Origin: Acholeplasmatales bacterium
Lineage (GTDB): Bacteria > Bacillota_I > Bacilli_A > Acholeplasmatales > Anaeroplasmataceae
Direction: 5' to 3'
Assembly: GCA_024690445.1 (NCBI GenBank)
Contig: JAILPD010000109.1
Location: 1 to 9,902 of the forward strand
DNA length: 9,902 nucleotides
Shown: piece by piece, positions 1 through 5,959 of the stretch
Position numbering within the stretch: position 1 is the first letter of the stretch
Layout of the letters: every line of letters starts with the position of its first letter
Position numbers and translations under genes: made by a program
Notes under the pieces: generated by a model
Seen by the model: the letters and a program-made list of their open reading frames with translations, nothing else
Databases searched by the model: none
What the model was told of the DNA's origin: nothing

Positions 1-11
1 CGATCCATATA

Positions 12-37
12 ATTATACCCCAACAAATTATACCATA
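12..37 (-). promoter_or_regulatory. Candidate promoter(s) for a minus-strand gene beyond the left edge
   Basis: The minus strand reads TATGGTATAAT (37-27), an extended -10 (TGG before TATAAT), followed 15 bases later by a second TATAAT (17-12). The first is identical over 11 bases to the acn promoter and nearly so to the one at 1110-1120. No good -35 is seen; the upstream DNA is A/T tracts. Its gene would start outside the window. Confidence 0.5.
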
Positions 38-92
38 CTTAAATAATTAATAATATTTATTTTAAGTTTTCATTTATTTTTAATAAATATAG

Positions 93-121
93 TTGACAAA
101 CGCTTTCATAAATGGTAACAT
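93..121 (+). promoter_or_regulatory. Candidate plus-strand promoter with embedded CcpA-operator-like sequence
   Basis: A perfect TTGACA (93-98), a 17-base spacer and an extended -10 TGG-TAACAT (113-121) read toward the terminator hairpin at 171-201. Positions 95-108 read on the minus strand as TGAAAGCGTTTGTC, matching 8 of the 11 defined positions of the Bacillus cre consensus TGWAANCGNTNWCA. The site could act on this promoter or on the minus-strand promoter at 12-37. The -10 is only 4/6, so this is a candidate. Confidence 0.35.
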
Positions 122-162
122 ATAAATGCAAAAGATAATAACTTTTCAAAATAATCTCTCCC

Positions 163-201
163 AAAAAAAGAAAAGGATACTGACTTTATCAGCATCCTTT
201 T
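163..201 (-). terminator. Intrinsic terminator of the ketopantoate reductase family gene, overlapping its stop codon
   Basis: On the minus strand AAAAGGATGCTGA (201-189), a 5-base loop (188-184) and TCAGTATCCTTTT (183-171) form a 13-bp stem with one G-U wobble, then C and seven Ts (169-163). The plus-strand version would carry an A-C mismatch at the wobble position, so the hairpin is best formed by minus-strand RNA. The TGA stop (191-189) is inside the 5' arm. Confidence 0.85.
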
Positions 202-1088
202 CTCTTTTTATTTTCACTATATGCTTTAACTAGATTATAAACTGTCTTATTAACCCTAGCGTCAATATTAGCTGCTTGGGCTTTTTTTATTAATTCAAGT
301 CCAAAATAATCAAGCTCATTTTCTCTATTATTTCTTACATCAATTGTAAGCGAAGTAACTCTATTAGAATTAAAATCCTTACATCTATCCTTTATTTCTT
401 CAATATCTTCTTCGGTTAATCCGATATTATAATATTTAGATACTTCAAATACTTCATCAAAAATATCATTAAAAGTATCTATTATTAAAGGATGAGACAT
501 TTCTAAATAAGTAGCGTCCATTAAAGCAGAAATTTGATTAATTGCAAGATTTAATGTCCACTTATGCCAAACACGTCTTTGAAGATTTTGGTAAATATGA
601 TTATTGATATTATATCTATTAAATATCTTTCTCATTTCAATTAATGGCCATCTTAATACATAATTATATTTATCACCATATTGAAGATTAATAATCTTAC
701 TTGTATGACAGATATTTCCAACCTTATTAGATTCAACATTTATTACGCCATATAATACTCTATAATTTGGATAATAATCCTTTATTACATCATGAGCTGT
801 AATACCATTTAATAAAGGTAAGATTACAGTATCACTTTTTAAAAATGGTTTTATACCAGGAAGTGCATCCTTTAATTGATAATTTTTAACAGAGACAATT
901 ATTAAATCCATCTTACCATCACTAACATAATTAGGATGAACGACCTTATCATTAATAATTAATTCCTGTTTTTTATATTTTTCTAATCTTACTTCATCTA
1001 CTAATACATATAATTCTTTATAATCTTGTAATTCATTATAGATGGCACAACCAACACCACCTAAACCATAAATTCCAATTTTTAACAT
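189..1088 (-). CDS. Ketopantoate reductase family (ApbA/PanE) oxidoreductase
   Basis: A 299-residue NAD(P)H-dependent reductase of the 2-dehydropantoate 2-reductase family. The known family reaction is reduction of ketopantoate to pantoate in pantothenate/CoA synthesis. Visible features: an N-terminal Rossmann motif GLGGVG (residues 8-13), VSVKN around residue 68, LLNG with Asn94 (family nicotinamide/substrate region), WHKWTLNLAINQISAL with Lys176 matching the catalytic lysine, and ENELDYF with Glu258 matching the substrate-binding glutamate of E. coli PanE. Length is normal for the family. The start is supported by AAGGA 9 bases upstream (1098-1102). It sits behind its own promoter after the citrate synthase terminator, so it is a separate unit. 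No panB or panC is in the window, and this family has many paralogs of unknown substrate, so the family call is firm but the pantothenate role is not. The last codons overlap the terminator stem. Confidence 0.85.
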   Translation of the reverse strand: MLKIGIYGLGGVGCAIYNELQDYKELYVLVDEVRLEKYKKQELIINDKVVHPNYVSDGKMDLIIVSVKNYQLKDALPGIKPFLKSDTVILPLLNGITAHDVIKDYYPNYRVLYGVINVESNKVGNICHTSKIINLQYGDKYNYVLRWPLIEMRKIFNRYNINNHIYQNLQRRVWHKWTLNLAINQISALMDATYLEMSHPLIIDTFNDIFDEVFEVSKYYNIGLTEEDIEEIKDRCKDFNSNRVTSLTIDVRNNRENELDYFGLELIKKAQAANIDARVNKTVYNLVKAYSENKKRKGC

Positions 1089-1109
1089 AAAACCACATCC
1101 TTATTCTAC

Positions 1110-1118
1110 ATTATACCA
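1110..1118 (-). promoter_or_regulatory. Extended -10 promoter of the ketopantoate reductase family gene
   Basis: The minus strand reads TGG then TATAAT (1118-1110), immediately downstream of the citrate synthase terminator. A start about 7 bases on (near 1103) would give a 5' leader of only about 15 bases beginning almost at the AAGGA ribosome binding site. The -35 position falls in the terminator stem and does not resemble TTGACA. Confidence 0.6.
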
Positions 1119-1120
1119 TG

Positions 1121-1145
1121 AAAAAATCCGGATTTTTATCCGGAT
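1121..1145 (-). terminator. Intrinsic terminator of the acn-cit operon
   Basis: On the minus strand ATCCGGAT (1145-1138), loop AAAA, ATCCGGAT (1133-1126) forms a perfect 8-bp stem followed by five further Ts (1125-1121). It starts 10 bases after the citrate synthase TAA stop. Confidence 0.9.
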
Positions 1146-1155
1146 ATTTCATTCA

Positions 1156-2475
1156 TTAATTCTTTGTATAATTATCAAGCTCTTCACCAACATATTTAGT
1201 CGCTGGTCTTACAATCTTATTACAATATAATAATGTTTCAATATCGTGAGCTACCCATCCTACAATTCTAGCACACGCAAATATTGGAATAAATAAATCT
1301 CTTGGAATACCAAGCATATCATATATGAAGCCTGAATAATAATCGACATTAGCACATGACTTCTTACCAGTCTTTTCTTCTAAAAGACTTAAACCAATTC
1401 TTTCTACCTTTAAATAGAATTCATATTTCTTATCTAAGCCTTTTTCATGAGAAAGCTTTTTAGCTTCTTCTTTTAAGATTTCACATCTTGGGTCAGATAA
1501 TGTATAGATTGCATGTCCTAAACCATAGATTAAACCAGAATTATCAAAATATTTCTTTGCTAAAATCTTTGTTAATACCTTTTTAATATCTTCATCTGAT
1601 GCATCTAAGCCAATATCATTGATAATTGCTGCCATCATATCCTGAACAGCCATATTAGCACCACCATGACGTGGGCCTTTTAGCGAAGATAATGATGCCG
1701 TAATCATTGCATATAAATCAGTTAGGGTTGAGGCAACACAAGTACCAACGAAGGCTGAATTATTTCCTCCACCGTGGTCAGCGTGAACCATTAAACATCT
1801 ATCTAATGTCTTAGCCTCAAGCTCAGTAAATTTTCCATCATTTCTTGACATATAAAGAAGGTTAGCTGCGAAAGTATATTCCTTCTTTGGGAAATGAATA
1901 TGTAATGAATCCTTATCTAGGTAATGAGTTTTAGCTTGTAATGAATAAGCTATAATTGCAGGCATCTTACCAATTAATGATACAGCCTTTTTAATTAATT
2001 CTAAACCATCTAAATTATCTGGATCATCATCATATGAATATAGAGCTAAAATACATCTTGCGATATGATTCATTAAGCTCTTTGAAGGACTCTTTAAAAT
2101 AACATCCTCTAAATATCCATCTGGAAGATCATAATTATCTCTAATTATATCCATAAATCTATCTGCCTCATCAGGTGTTGGATAATGACCAAACAATAAT
2201 AAGAAGCAAGTATTGATATAACCATAATCATCACCAGCAAGCTTAACAACATCTGTAATATCGATACCACGGTAATATAAATTACCCTTCTTTGGTAGTT
2301 TTACATCATTTTCGACATAATAACCTGATACCTCAGCTACTTTTGTTAAGCCAACTAATACACCAGTACCATTATCATTTCTTAAGCCTCTTTTTACTTT
2401 ATATTCTTCATATAAATTAGATTCAATTTTTCCATCCTTTAAAAGGTCTTGATATTTCTTAGTTAGGAAATCCAT
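1156..2475 (-). CDS. Citrate synthase (Si-type)
   Basis: A 439-residue citrate synthase that condenses acetyl-CoA and oxaloacetate to citrate, the TCA entry step. Visible motifs: LYYRGIDI (67-74), the catalytic-His region HADHGGGNNSAF (231-242), GPRHGGAN (268-274) with the oxaloacetate-binding His270, GLGHAIY..DPR (318-330), and NVDYYSG (377-382) carrying catalytic Asp379 or its neighbour, equivalent to the NVDFYSG aspartate of E. coli GltA. All key residues of a working enzyme are present. The HxDHxGGNxSA and GHA forms differ from E. coli HADHEQN/GHRVY and resemble the longer clostridial and eukaryotic-like branch. That branch includes 2-methylcitrate synthases, so a methylcitrate activity cannot be excluded; pairing with aconitase and the lack of prp genes favour citrate. 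It lies 22 bases after acn, with AAAGGGGT (2490-2483) as its ribosome binding site 7 bases from the ATG, and shares acn's promoter. Confidence 0.95.
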   Translation of the reverse strand: MDFLTKKYQDLLKDGKIESNLYEEYKVKRGLRNDNGTGVLVGLTKVAEVSGYYVENDVKLPKKGNLYYRGIDITDVVKLAGDDYGYINTCFLLLFGHYPTPDEADRFMDIIRDNYDLPDGYLEDVILKSPSKSLMNHIARCILALYSYDDDPDNLDGLELIKKAVSLIGKMPAIIAYSLQAKTHYLDKDSLHIHFPKKEYTFAANLLYMSRNDGKFTELEAKTLDRCLMVHADHGGGNNSAFVGTCVASTLTDLYAMITASLSSLKGPRHGGANMAVQDMMAAIINDIGLDASDEDIKKVLTKILAKKYFDNSGLIYGLGHAIYTLSDPRCEILKEEAKKLSHEKGLDKKYEFYLKVERIGLSLLEEKTGKKSCANVDYYSGFIYDMLGIPRDLFIPIFACARIVGWVAHDIETLLYCNKIVRPATKYVGEELDNYTKN

Positions 2476-2497
2476 TTAAGATACCCCTTTCCATAAA

Positions 2498-4360
2498 TTA
2501 CATGTTATTTAATAATCCACCAACACTAATTAACTTATATTCTTCTTCAGTTAACTCATTCTTACGAGTCCAAGTCTTATTCTTTGTCTTATTTGTTACT
2601 GTTATATTATCAAAATCCCATGTTACATTAATTTCATCTAATAAATCAGCTTCAATATCTAATTCAATAGGCAAGATACCGAAGTTAATTAAGTTCTTCT
2701 TATGAATTCTTGCGAATGAAGCTGCGATAACAGCCTTAATTCCTAAATATCTAGGAGCGATAGCTGCGTGCTCTCTTGATGAGCCTTGACCATAATTAGA
2801 CTTAGCAACGATAACACCAGCACCATTAGCTAAACATCTCTTTGAGAAGCCCTCATCGATATTTGAGAATACGAATTCAGAAATCTTTTCAATATTTGAT
2901 CTATAAGGTAAAACCTTAGCACCTGCAGGCATAATATGATCTGTAGTAATATTATCCTCTAGAGAAATCATTACCTTAGCATCAAAATTTTCACCAATTG
3001 GCTCAAAATGAGGGATTGGCTTAATATTTGGACCCATTACAACTTCAGATTTAAATGTTGGCTTATATAATAAGCTATCACACTTAGGATATTCAACATC
3101 TAATCTAAATTCAGGTAATGTTTTACAACCAAGTGGGTTAGAAATATAACCATTAACTGCAGATAGGGCAGCTACTTCTGGTGATACTAAATACACCTTA
3201 GCTGAATTTGTACCACTTCTACCATAGAAGTTTCTATTAAATGTTCTTAATGATACTGCATCAGTAGCTGGAGATTGACCCATACCGATACAAGGACCAC
3301 ATGCAGACTCTAAAATTCTAGCACCAGCCTCTAGTAATACATCTAAAATACCATTCTTAGTAATCATTTGTAATACTTGTTGAGAACCTGGAGTGATACC
3401 TAATGATACATCCTTATGAATTCTCTTACCCTTTAGGATAGATGCTACCTTAACAAAGTCATAGTAGCTTGAATTTGTACAAGAACCAATTAATACTTGA
3501 TCAACCTTAATATTAGTTAATTCAGAAATTGGCTTTACAGCATCTGGAGAATTTGGACAAGATGCACAAGGCTCTAATGTATTTAAATCAATTGTATAAT
3601 TCTCATCATATACACAATCAGGATCTGCAGAAAGTGGAGTATAATCTTCTGCTCTTGATTGGATAGTTAAGAATTCCTTTGTTACTTCATCTGAAGGGAA
3701 TACTGAAGATGTAGCACCAAGCTCAGCACCCATATTACAAATAGTTGAACGAGCAGGTACACCTAAAGACTTAACACCATCTCCATAATATTCAATGATC
3801 TTATTAACTCCACCCTTAACAGTCATAATACCTAAAAGGTGAATAATAATATCTTTAGCGGAAACACCATCTCTTAAATTACCAACAAGCTTTACACCTA
3901 CAATCTTTGGCTTAACAATTGTAAATGGCTTACCAGCCATAGCGCAAGCAACATCTAATCCACCAGCACCAATTGCGATAGCACCAATACCTGAAGATGT
4001 TGGAGTATGAGAGTCAGAACCTAAAATAGTTCTTCCTGGTACAGCAAATCTTTCTAGATTAACCTGGTGACAAATACCATTACCAGCCTTAGAGAATACG
4101 ATACCGTATTTGTCCGCAACTGTTTGTAAGAATTTGTGGTCATCTGCGTTCATAAAACCATTTTGTAATGTATTGTGATCTACATATGATACAGACAATT
4201 TTGTTCTAACCTTATCAATACCAAATGATAAGAATTCAAGATATGCCATTGTACCTGTAGCGTCTTGTGTTAAAGTTTGATCGATTACGATATCCATAGT
4301 AGTTTCAGTCTCAGAAACCTTATGTGCATCTAAAATCTTATAAGCTAATGTTTTTCCCAT
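2498..4360 (-). CDS. Aconitate hydratase (short, Aquifex/clostridial type)
   Basis: A 620-residue [4Fe-4S] aconitase converting citrate to isocitrate. The three cluster cysteines are recognisable: Cys294 in IGSCTNS, and Cys354 and Cys357 in ESACGPCIG. Other family motifs are GSDSHTPTSSG (114-124) near the active site, and in the C-terminal swivel domain (about 465-600) TTDHIMPAG (472-480) and YGQGSSREHAA (523-533) with the active-site serine and arginine. The length is far below AcnA/AcnB (about 850-900) and fits the 640-650-residue bacterial aconitase group found in Aquifex and clostridia. It could in principle hydrate related acids (homoaconitase/isopropylmalate isomerase relatives), but fusion of all domains in one chain and the adjacent citrate synthase support aconitase. 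It is first in a two-gene operon. GGGAGG (4375-4370) lies 9 bases before the ATG. Confidence 0.93.
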   Translation of the reverse strand: MGKTLAYKILDAHKVSETETTMDIVIDQTLTQDATGTMAYLEFLSFGIDKVRTKLSVSYVDHNTLQNGFMNADDHKFLQTVADKYGIVFSKAGNGICHQVNLERFAVPGRTILGSDSHTPTSSGIGAIAIGAGGLDVACAMAGKPFTIVKPKIVGVKLVGNLRDGVSAKDIIIHLLGIMTVKGGVNKIIEYYGDGVKSLGVPARSTICNMGAELGATSSVFPSDEVTKEFLTIQSRAEDYTPLSADPDCVYDENYTIDLNTLEPCASCPNSPDAVKPISELTNIKVDQVLIGSCTNSSYYDFVKVASILKGKRIHKDVSLGITPGSQQVLQMITKNGILDVLLEAGARILESACGPCIGMGQSPATDAVSLRTFNRNFYGRSGTNSAKVYLVSPEVAALSAVNGYISNPLGCKTLPEFRLDVEYPKCDSLLYKPTFKSEVVMGPNIKPIPHFEPIGENFDAKVMISLEDNITTDHIMPAGAKVLPYRSNIEKISEFVFSNIDEGFSKRCLANGAGVIVAKSNYGQGSSREHAAIAPRYLGIKAVIAASFARIHKKNLINFGILPIELDIEADLLDEINVTWDFDNITVTNKTKNKTWTRKNELTEEEYKLISVGGLLNNM

Positions 4361-4396
4361 TTAAAGAGACCTCCCAAAAACAAAATATTTGGGTAA

Positions 4397-4407
4397 ATTA
4401 TACCATA
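4397..4407 (-). promoter_or_regulatory. Extended -10 promoter of the acn-cit operon
   Basis: The minus strand reads TATGGTATAAT (4407-4397), a consensus -10 with the TGn extension and no convincing -35. The predicted start near 4390 leaves a leader of about 30 bases containing the GGGAGG ribosome binding site. GGTA/TACC arms form a small palindrome over the -10. Confidence 0.65.
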
Positions 4408-4430
4408 ACTTTTTATAATATAAAACCTCA

Positions 4431-4445
4431 TAAAAACGATTTTCA
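4431..4445 (-). promoter_or_regulatory. CcpA-operator-like pseudopalindrome upstream of acn
   Basis: The minus strand reads TGAAAATCGTTTTTA, centred about 48 bases before the predicted acn transcription start. It matches 13 of 15 bases of the perfect palindrome TGAAAATGGTTTTCA in the ccpA promoter. Against the Bacillus cre consensus it scores 8 of 11 defined positions, so it is a weak candidate. Confidence 0.4.
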
Positions 4446-4467
4446 TTCAATAATTCTTCTAATGGAT

Positions 4468-4500
4468 AAAAAAACGAGCATATTTTTTCAAATATACTCG
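4468..4500 (-). terminator. Intrinsic terminator of tyrS
   Basis: On the minus strand CGAGTATATTT (4500-4490), loop GAAA, AAATATGCTCG (4485-4475) forms an 11-bp stem with one U-G wobble, followed by seven Ts (4474-4468). The plus strand would have a C-A mismatch at the wobble, so the hairpin serves tyrS. It begins 10 bases after the tyrS stop. Confidence 0.9.
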
Positions 4501-4510
4501 AATTTTTATC

Positions 4511-5734
4511 TTAGCACTTAACTAATGCGTATAATTTCTTACCTCTTCTTAATACAATGAATCTTCCTTCGATTGCATTATCTTTAGATAATAAGAAATT
4601 CATATCAGTTGCCTTTTCACCATTAACACTTACAGCACCACTTTGTAAGAATTGACGTGCCTCTCTATTTGATGAAGCAAGCTTTGCTTCAACTAAGCCT
4701 GTAAGTAATGTCTTATCAGCACCACCTTCAATAGTAGGTAGGCCATTGAAGCCCATTTCAATTTGATCTGCAGTTAATGACTTAATATCTCCAGAGAATA
4801 ATGCTTCACTAATCTTTACTGCCTCTTCATATGCATCCTTACCATGGATGAATGTAATAACTTCCTTTGCTAATGCCTTATGAGCTTCTCTTAAATGTGG
4901 AGCTTCTGCATTCTTCTTTTCTAATTCTTCAATTTCTTCCTTAGATAAGAATGTTAAGAATTTTAAGTAATCAATAACTTTTGAATCTTCACTATTAATG
5001 AAGAATTGATACATTTCATAAGGTGAAGTCTTCTTAGCATCTAACCATACTGCCTTACCATTTGTCTTACCAAACTTAGTACCATCAGACTTAGTTAATA
5101 AAGGCATTGTAAAGCCATACACTTCTTTACCTTCCTTCTTTCTAACTAAATCAATACCAGCTGTAATATTACCCCATTGGTCTTGACCAGCTACTTGCAT
5201 TGTTACTCCCTTTTCCTTATTTAAATACCAGAAGTCTAATGCTTGTAAAATCATATAAGAGAATTCAGTAAATGTAATACCAGTATCTAATCTTCTTGCA
5301 ACAATATCTTTTTGAAGCATGATATTAACATTGAAATATTTACCATAATCTCTTAAGAAATCAATAATATTAATCTTAGATAACCAATCTCTATTATTAA
5401 CTACCTCAAAACCAAATAACTTTTCAGCTTGAGCCTTTAAGCAATTAAAGTTATGATCAACTGTTTCATAAGTAATCATAGGTCTTTCAGCATCTGGTTT
5501 AGGGTCACCAATTAAACCAGTACCTCCACCTACTAATAAAATAGGATGATGTCCAGCATCCTTTAATCTTTTTGAGATTAAAAAGCTTGAGAAATGACCG
5601 ATGTGTAATGAATCACCTGTTGGGTCAGTACCAATATAGAAAGTCATTCCACCCTTATTTAATTTTTCTTTAATTGATGGATCAGATACATCTTTAATTA
5701 ATCCTCTCCATTCTAGTTCTTCATAAATTCCCAT
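4511..5734 (-). CDS. tyrS: Tyrosyl-tRNA synthetase
   Basis: A 407-residue class I TyrRS that attaches tyrosine to tRNA-Tyr in the cytoplasm. The HIGH motif is at 44-47 within YIGTDPTGDSLHIGH. Tyrosine-binding residues are visible in YMILQALDF (Tyr160, Gln164, Asp167) and GQDQWGNI (183-190). The KMSKS loop is the TyrRS form KFGKT (220-224). The C-terminal S4-like RNA-binding domain is at about 345-403 (SSNREARQFLQSGAVSVNG). Length and domain order are those of the B. subtilis TyrS type. The start is fixed by GGGAGGAG (5750-5743) 8 bases before the ATG. It is a single gene preceded by a Tyr T-box leader and followed by its own terminator. In B. subtilis tyrS also lies near ccpA, with acsA and acuABC between them; those genes are absent here. 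Confidence 0.97.
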   Translation of the reverse strand: MGIYEELEWRGLIKDVSDPSIKEKLNKGGMTFYIGTDPTGDSLHIGHFSSFLISKRLKDAGHHPILLVGGGTGLIGDPKPDAERPMITYETVDHNFNCLKAQAEKLFGFEVVNNRDWLSKINIIDFLRDYGKYFNVNIMLQKDIVARRLDTGITFTEFSYMILQALDFWYLNKEKGVTMQVAGQDQWGNITAGIDLVRKKEGKEVYGFTMPLLTKSDGTKFGKTNGKAVWLDAKKTSPYEMYQFFINSEDSKVIDYLKFLTFLSKEEIEELEKKNAEAPHLREAHKALAKEVITFIHGKDAYEEAVKISEALFSGDIKSLTADQIEMGFNGLPTIEGGADKTLLTGLVEAKLASSNREARQFLQSGAVSVNGEKATDMNFLLSKDNAIEGRFIVLRRGKKLYALVKC

Positions 5735-5763
5735 TTAAAATTCTCCTCCCAATTGAATTTATT

Positions 5764-5796
5764 AAAAAAAGTCCTTAAAGCCTAAGCTCTAAGGAC
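5764..5796 (-). terminator. T-box regulatory terminator upstream of tyrS
   Basis: On the minus strand GTCCTTAGAGC (5796-5786), loop TTAG, GCTTTAAGGAC (5781-5771) forms an 11-bp stem with one G-U wobble, followed by seven Ts (5770-5764). Its 5' arm shares CCTTAG with the antiterminator, so the two structures are mutually exclusive. Confidence 0.93.
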
Positions 5797-5935
5797 GAAT
5801 TATCGCGGTACCACCTTAGTTCTGTATATAAATACAGCACTCATTTAAAATTAATCTTCATAGAGTGTAATTCAATATAAAGCAATTATTCGTTTTCACC
5901 AACCACGAATTCTCTAATAAATTATCTTTACATCT
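5764..5935 (-). ncRNA. T-box riboswitch leader of tyrS (Tyr, UAC specifier)
   Basis: The minus strand carries the conserved T-box AAGGTGGTACCGCG (5817-5804), whose UGGU (5813-5810) pairs with the ACCA end of uncharged tRNA-Tyr. Stem I is recognisable: UAGAG (5' arm, about 5916-5912) pairs with CUCUA (5865-5861), and the distal part ATTCGT/ACGAAT encloses GGTTGGTG. Specifier UAC (5869-5867) lies just 5' of a purine and the closing helix, giving tyrosine, in agreement with the downstream gene. Stem III is CTGTAT/ATACAG (5837-5822). The antiterminator pairs CTAAGG (5819-5814) with CCTTAG (5794-5789). Uncharged tRNA should stabilise it and allow tyrS transcription. The 5' end is inferred from the putative base of stem I near 5929. 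Confidence 0.93.
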
Positions 5936-5940
5936 ACTAA

Positions 5941-5946
5941 ATTCTA
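5941..5946 (-). promoter_or_regulatory. Possible -10 of the tyrS leader transcript
   Basis: The minus strand reads TAGAAT (5946-5941), just after the ccpA stop. A start near 5934 would fit the predicted base of T-box stem I. No -35 with normal spacing is evident (TTGAAA at 5976-5971 is 24 bases away), and read-through from ccpA is an alternative because no terminator follows ccpA. Confidence 0.3.
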
Positions 5947-5959
5947 ATCACTAGATTTA

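Noticed and set aside
73..89. ATTTATT/AATAAAT inverted repeat
   Set aside because: Seven A/T-only pairs in very AT-rich DNA are expected by chance; no neighbouring features give it a role.
57..149. Minus-strand 30-codon frame starting at TTG after GGGAGAG
   Set aside because: It would begin just after a strong terminator, uses a weak start, and its composition simply reflects the AT-rich spacer.
2502..2705. Plus-strand open frame of 67 codons
   Set aside because: It lies wholly antisense inside the strongly supported aconitase gene, has no ribosome binding site or recognisable domain, and is a shadow.
4373..4393. Hairpin CCCAAA/TTTGGG that could mask the acn ribosome binding site
   Set aside because: The 5' arm (4393-4388) lies at or before the predicted transcription start near 4390, so it is probably not fully in the mRNA; a mapped start at 4394 or higher would revive it.
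4324..4521. Plus-strand open frame of 65 codons spanning the acn promoter and tyrS terminator
   Set aside because: It runs antisense through two coding ends, a promoter and a terminator; the peptide is low-complexity and there is no plausible start signal.
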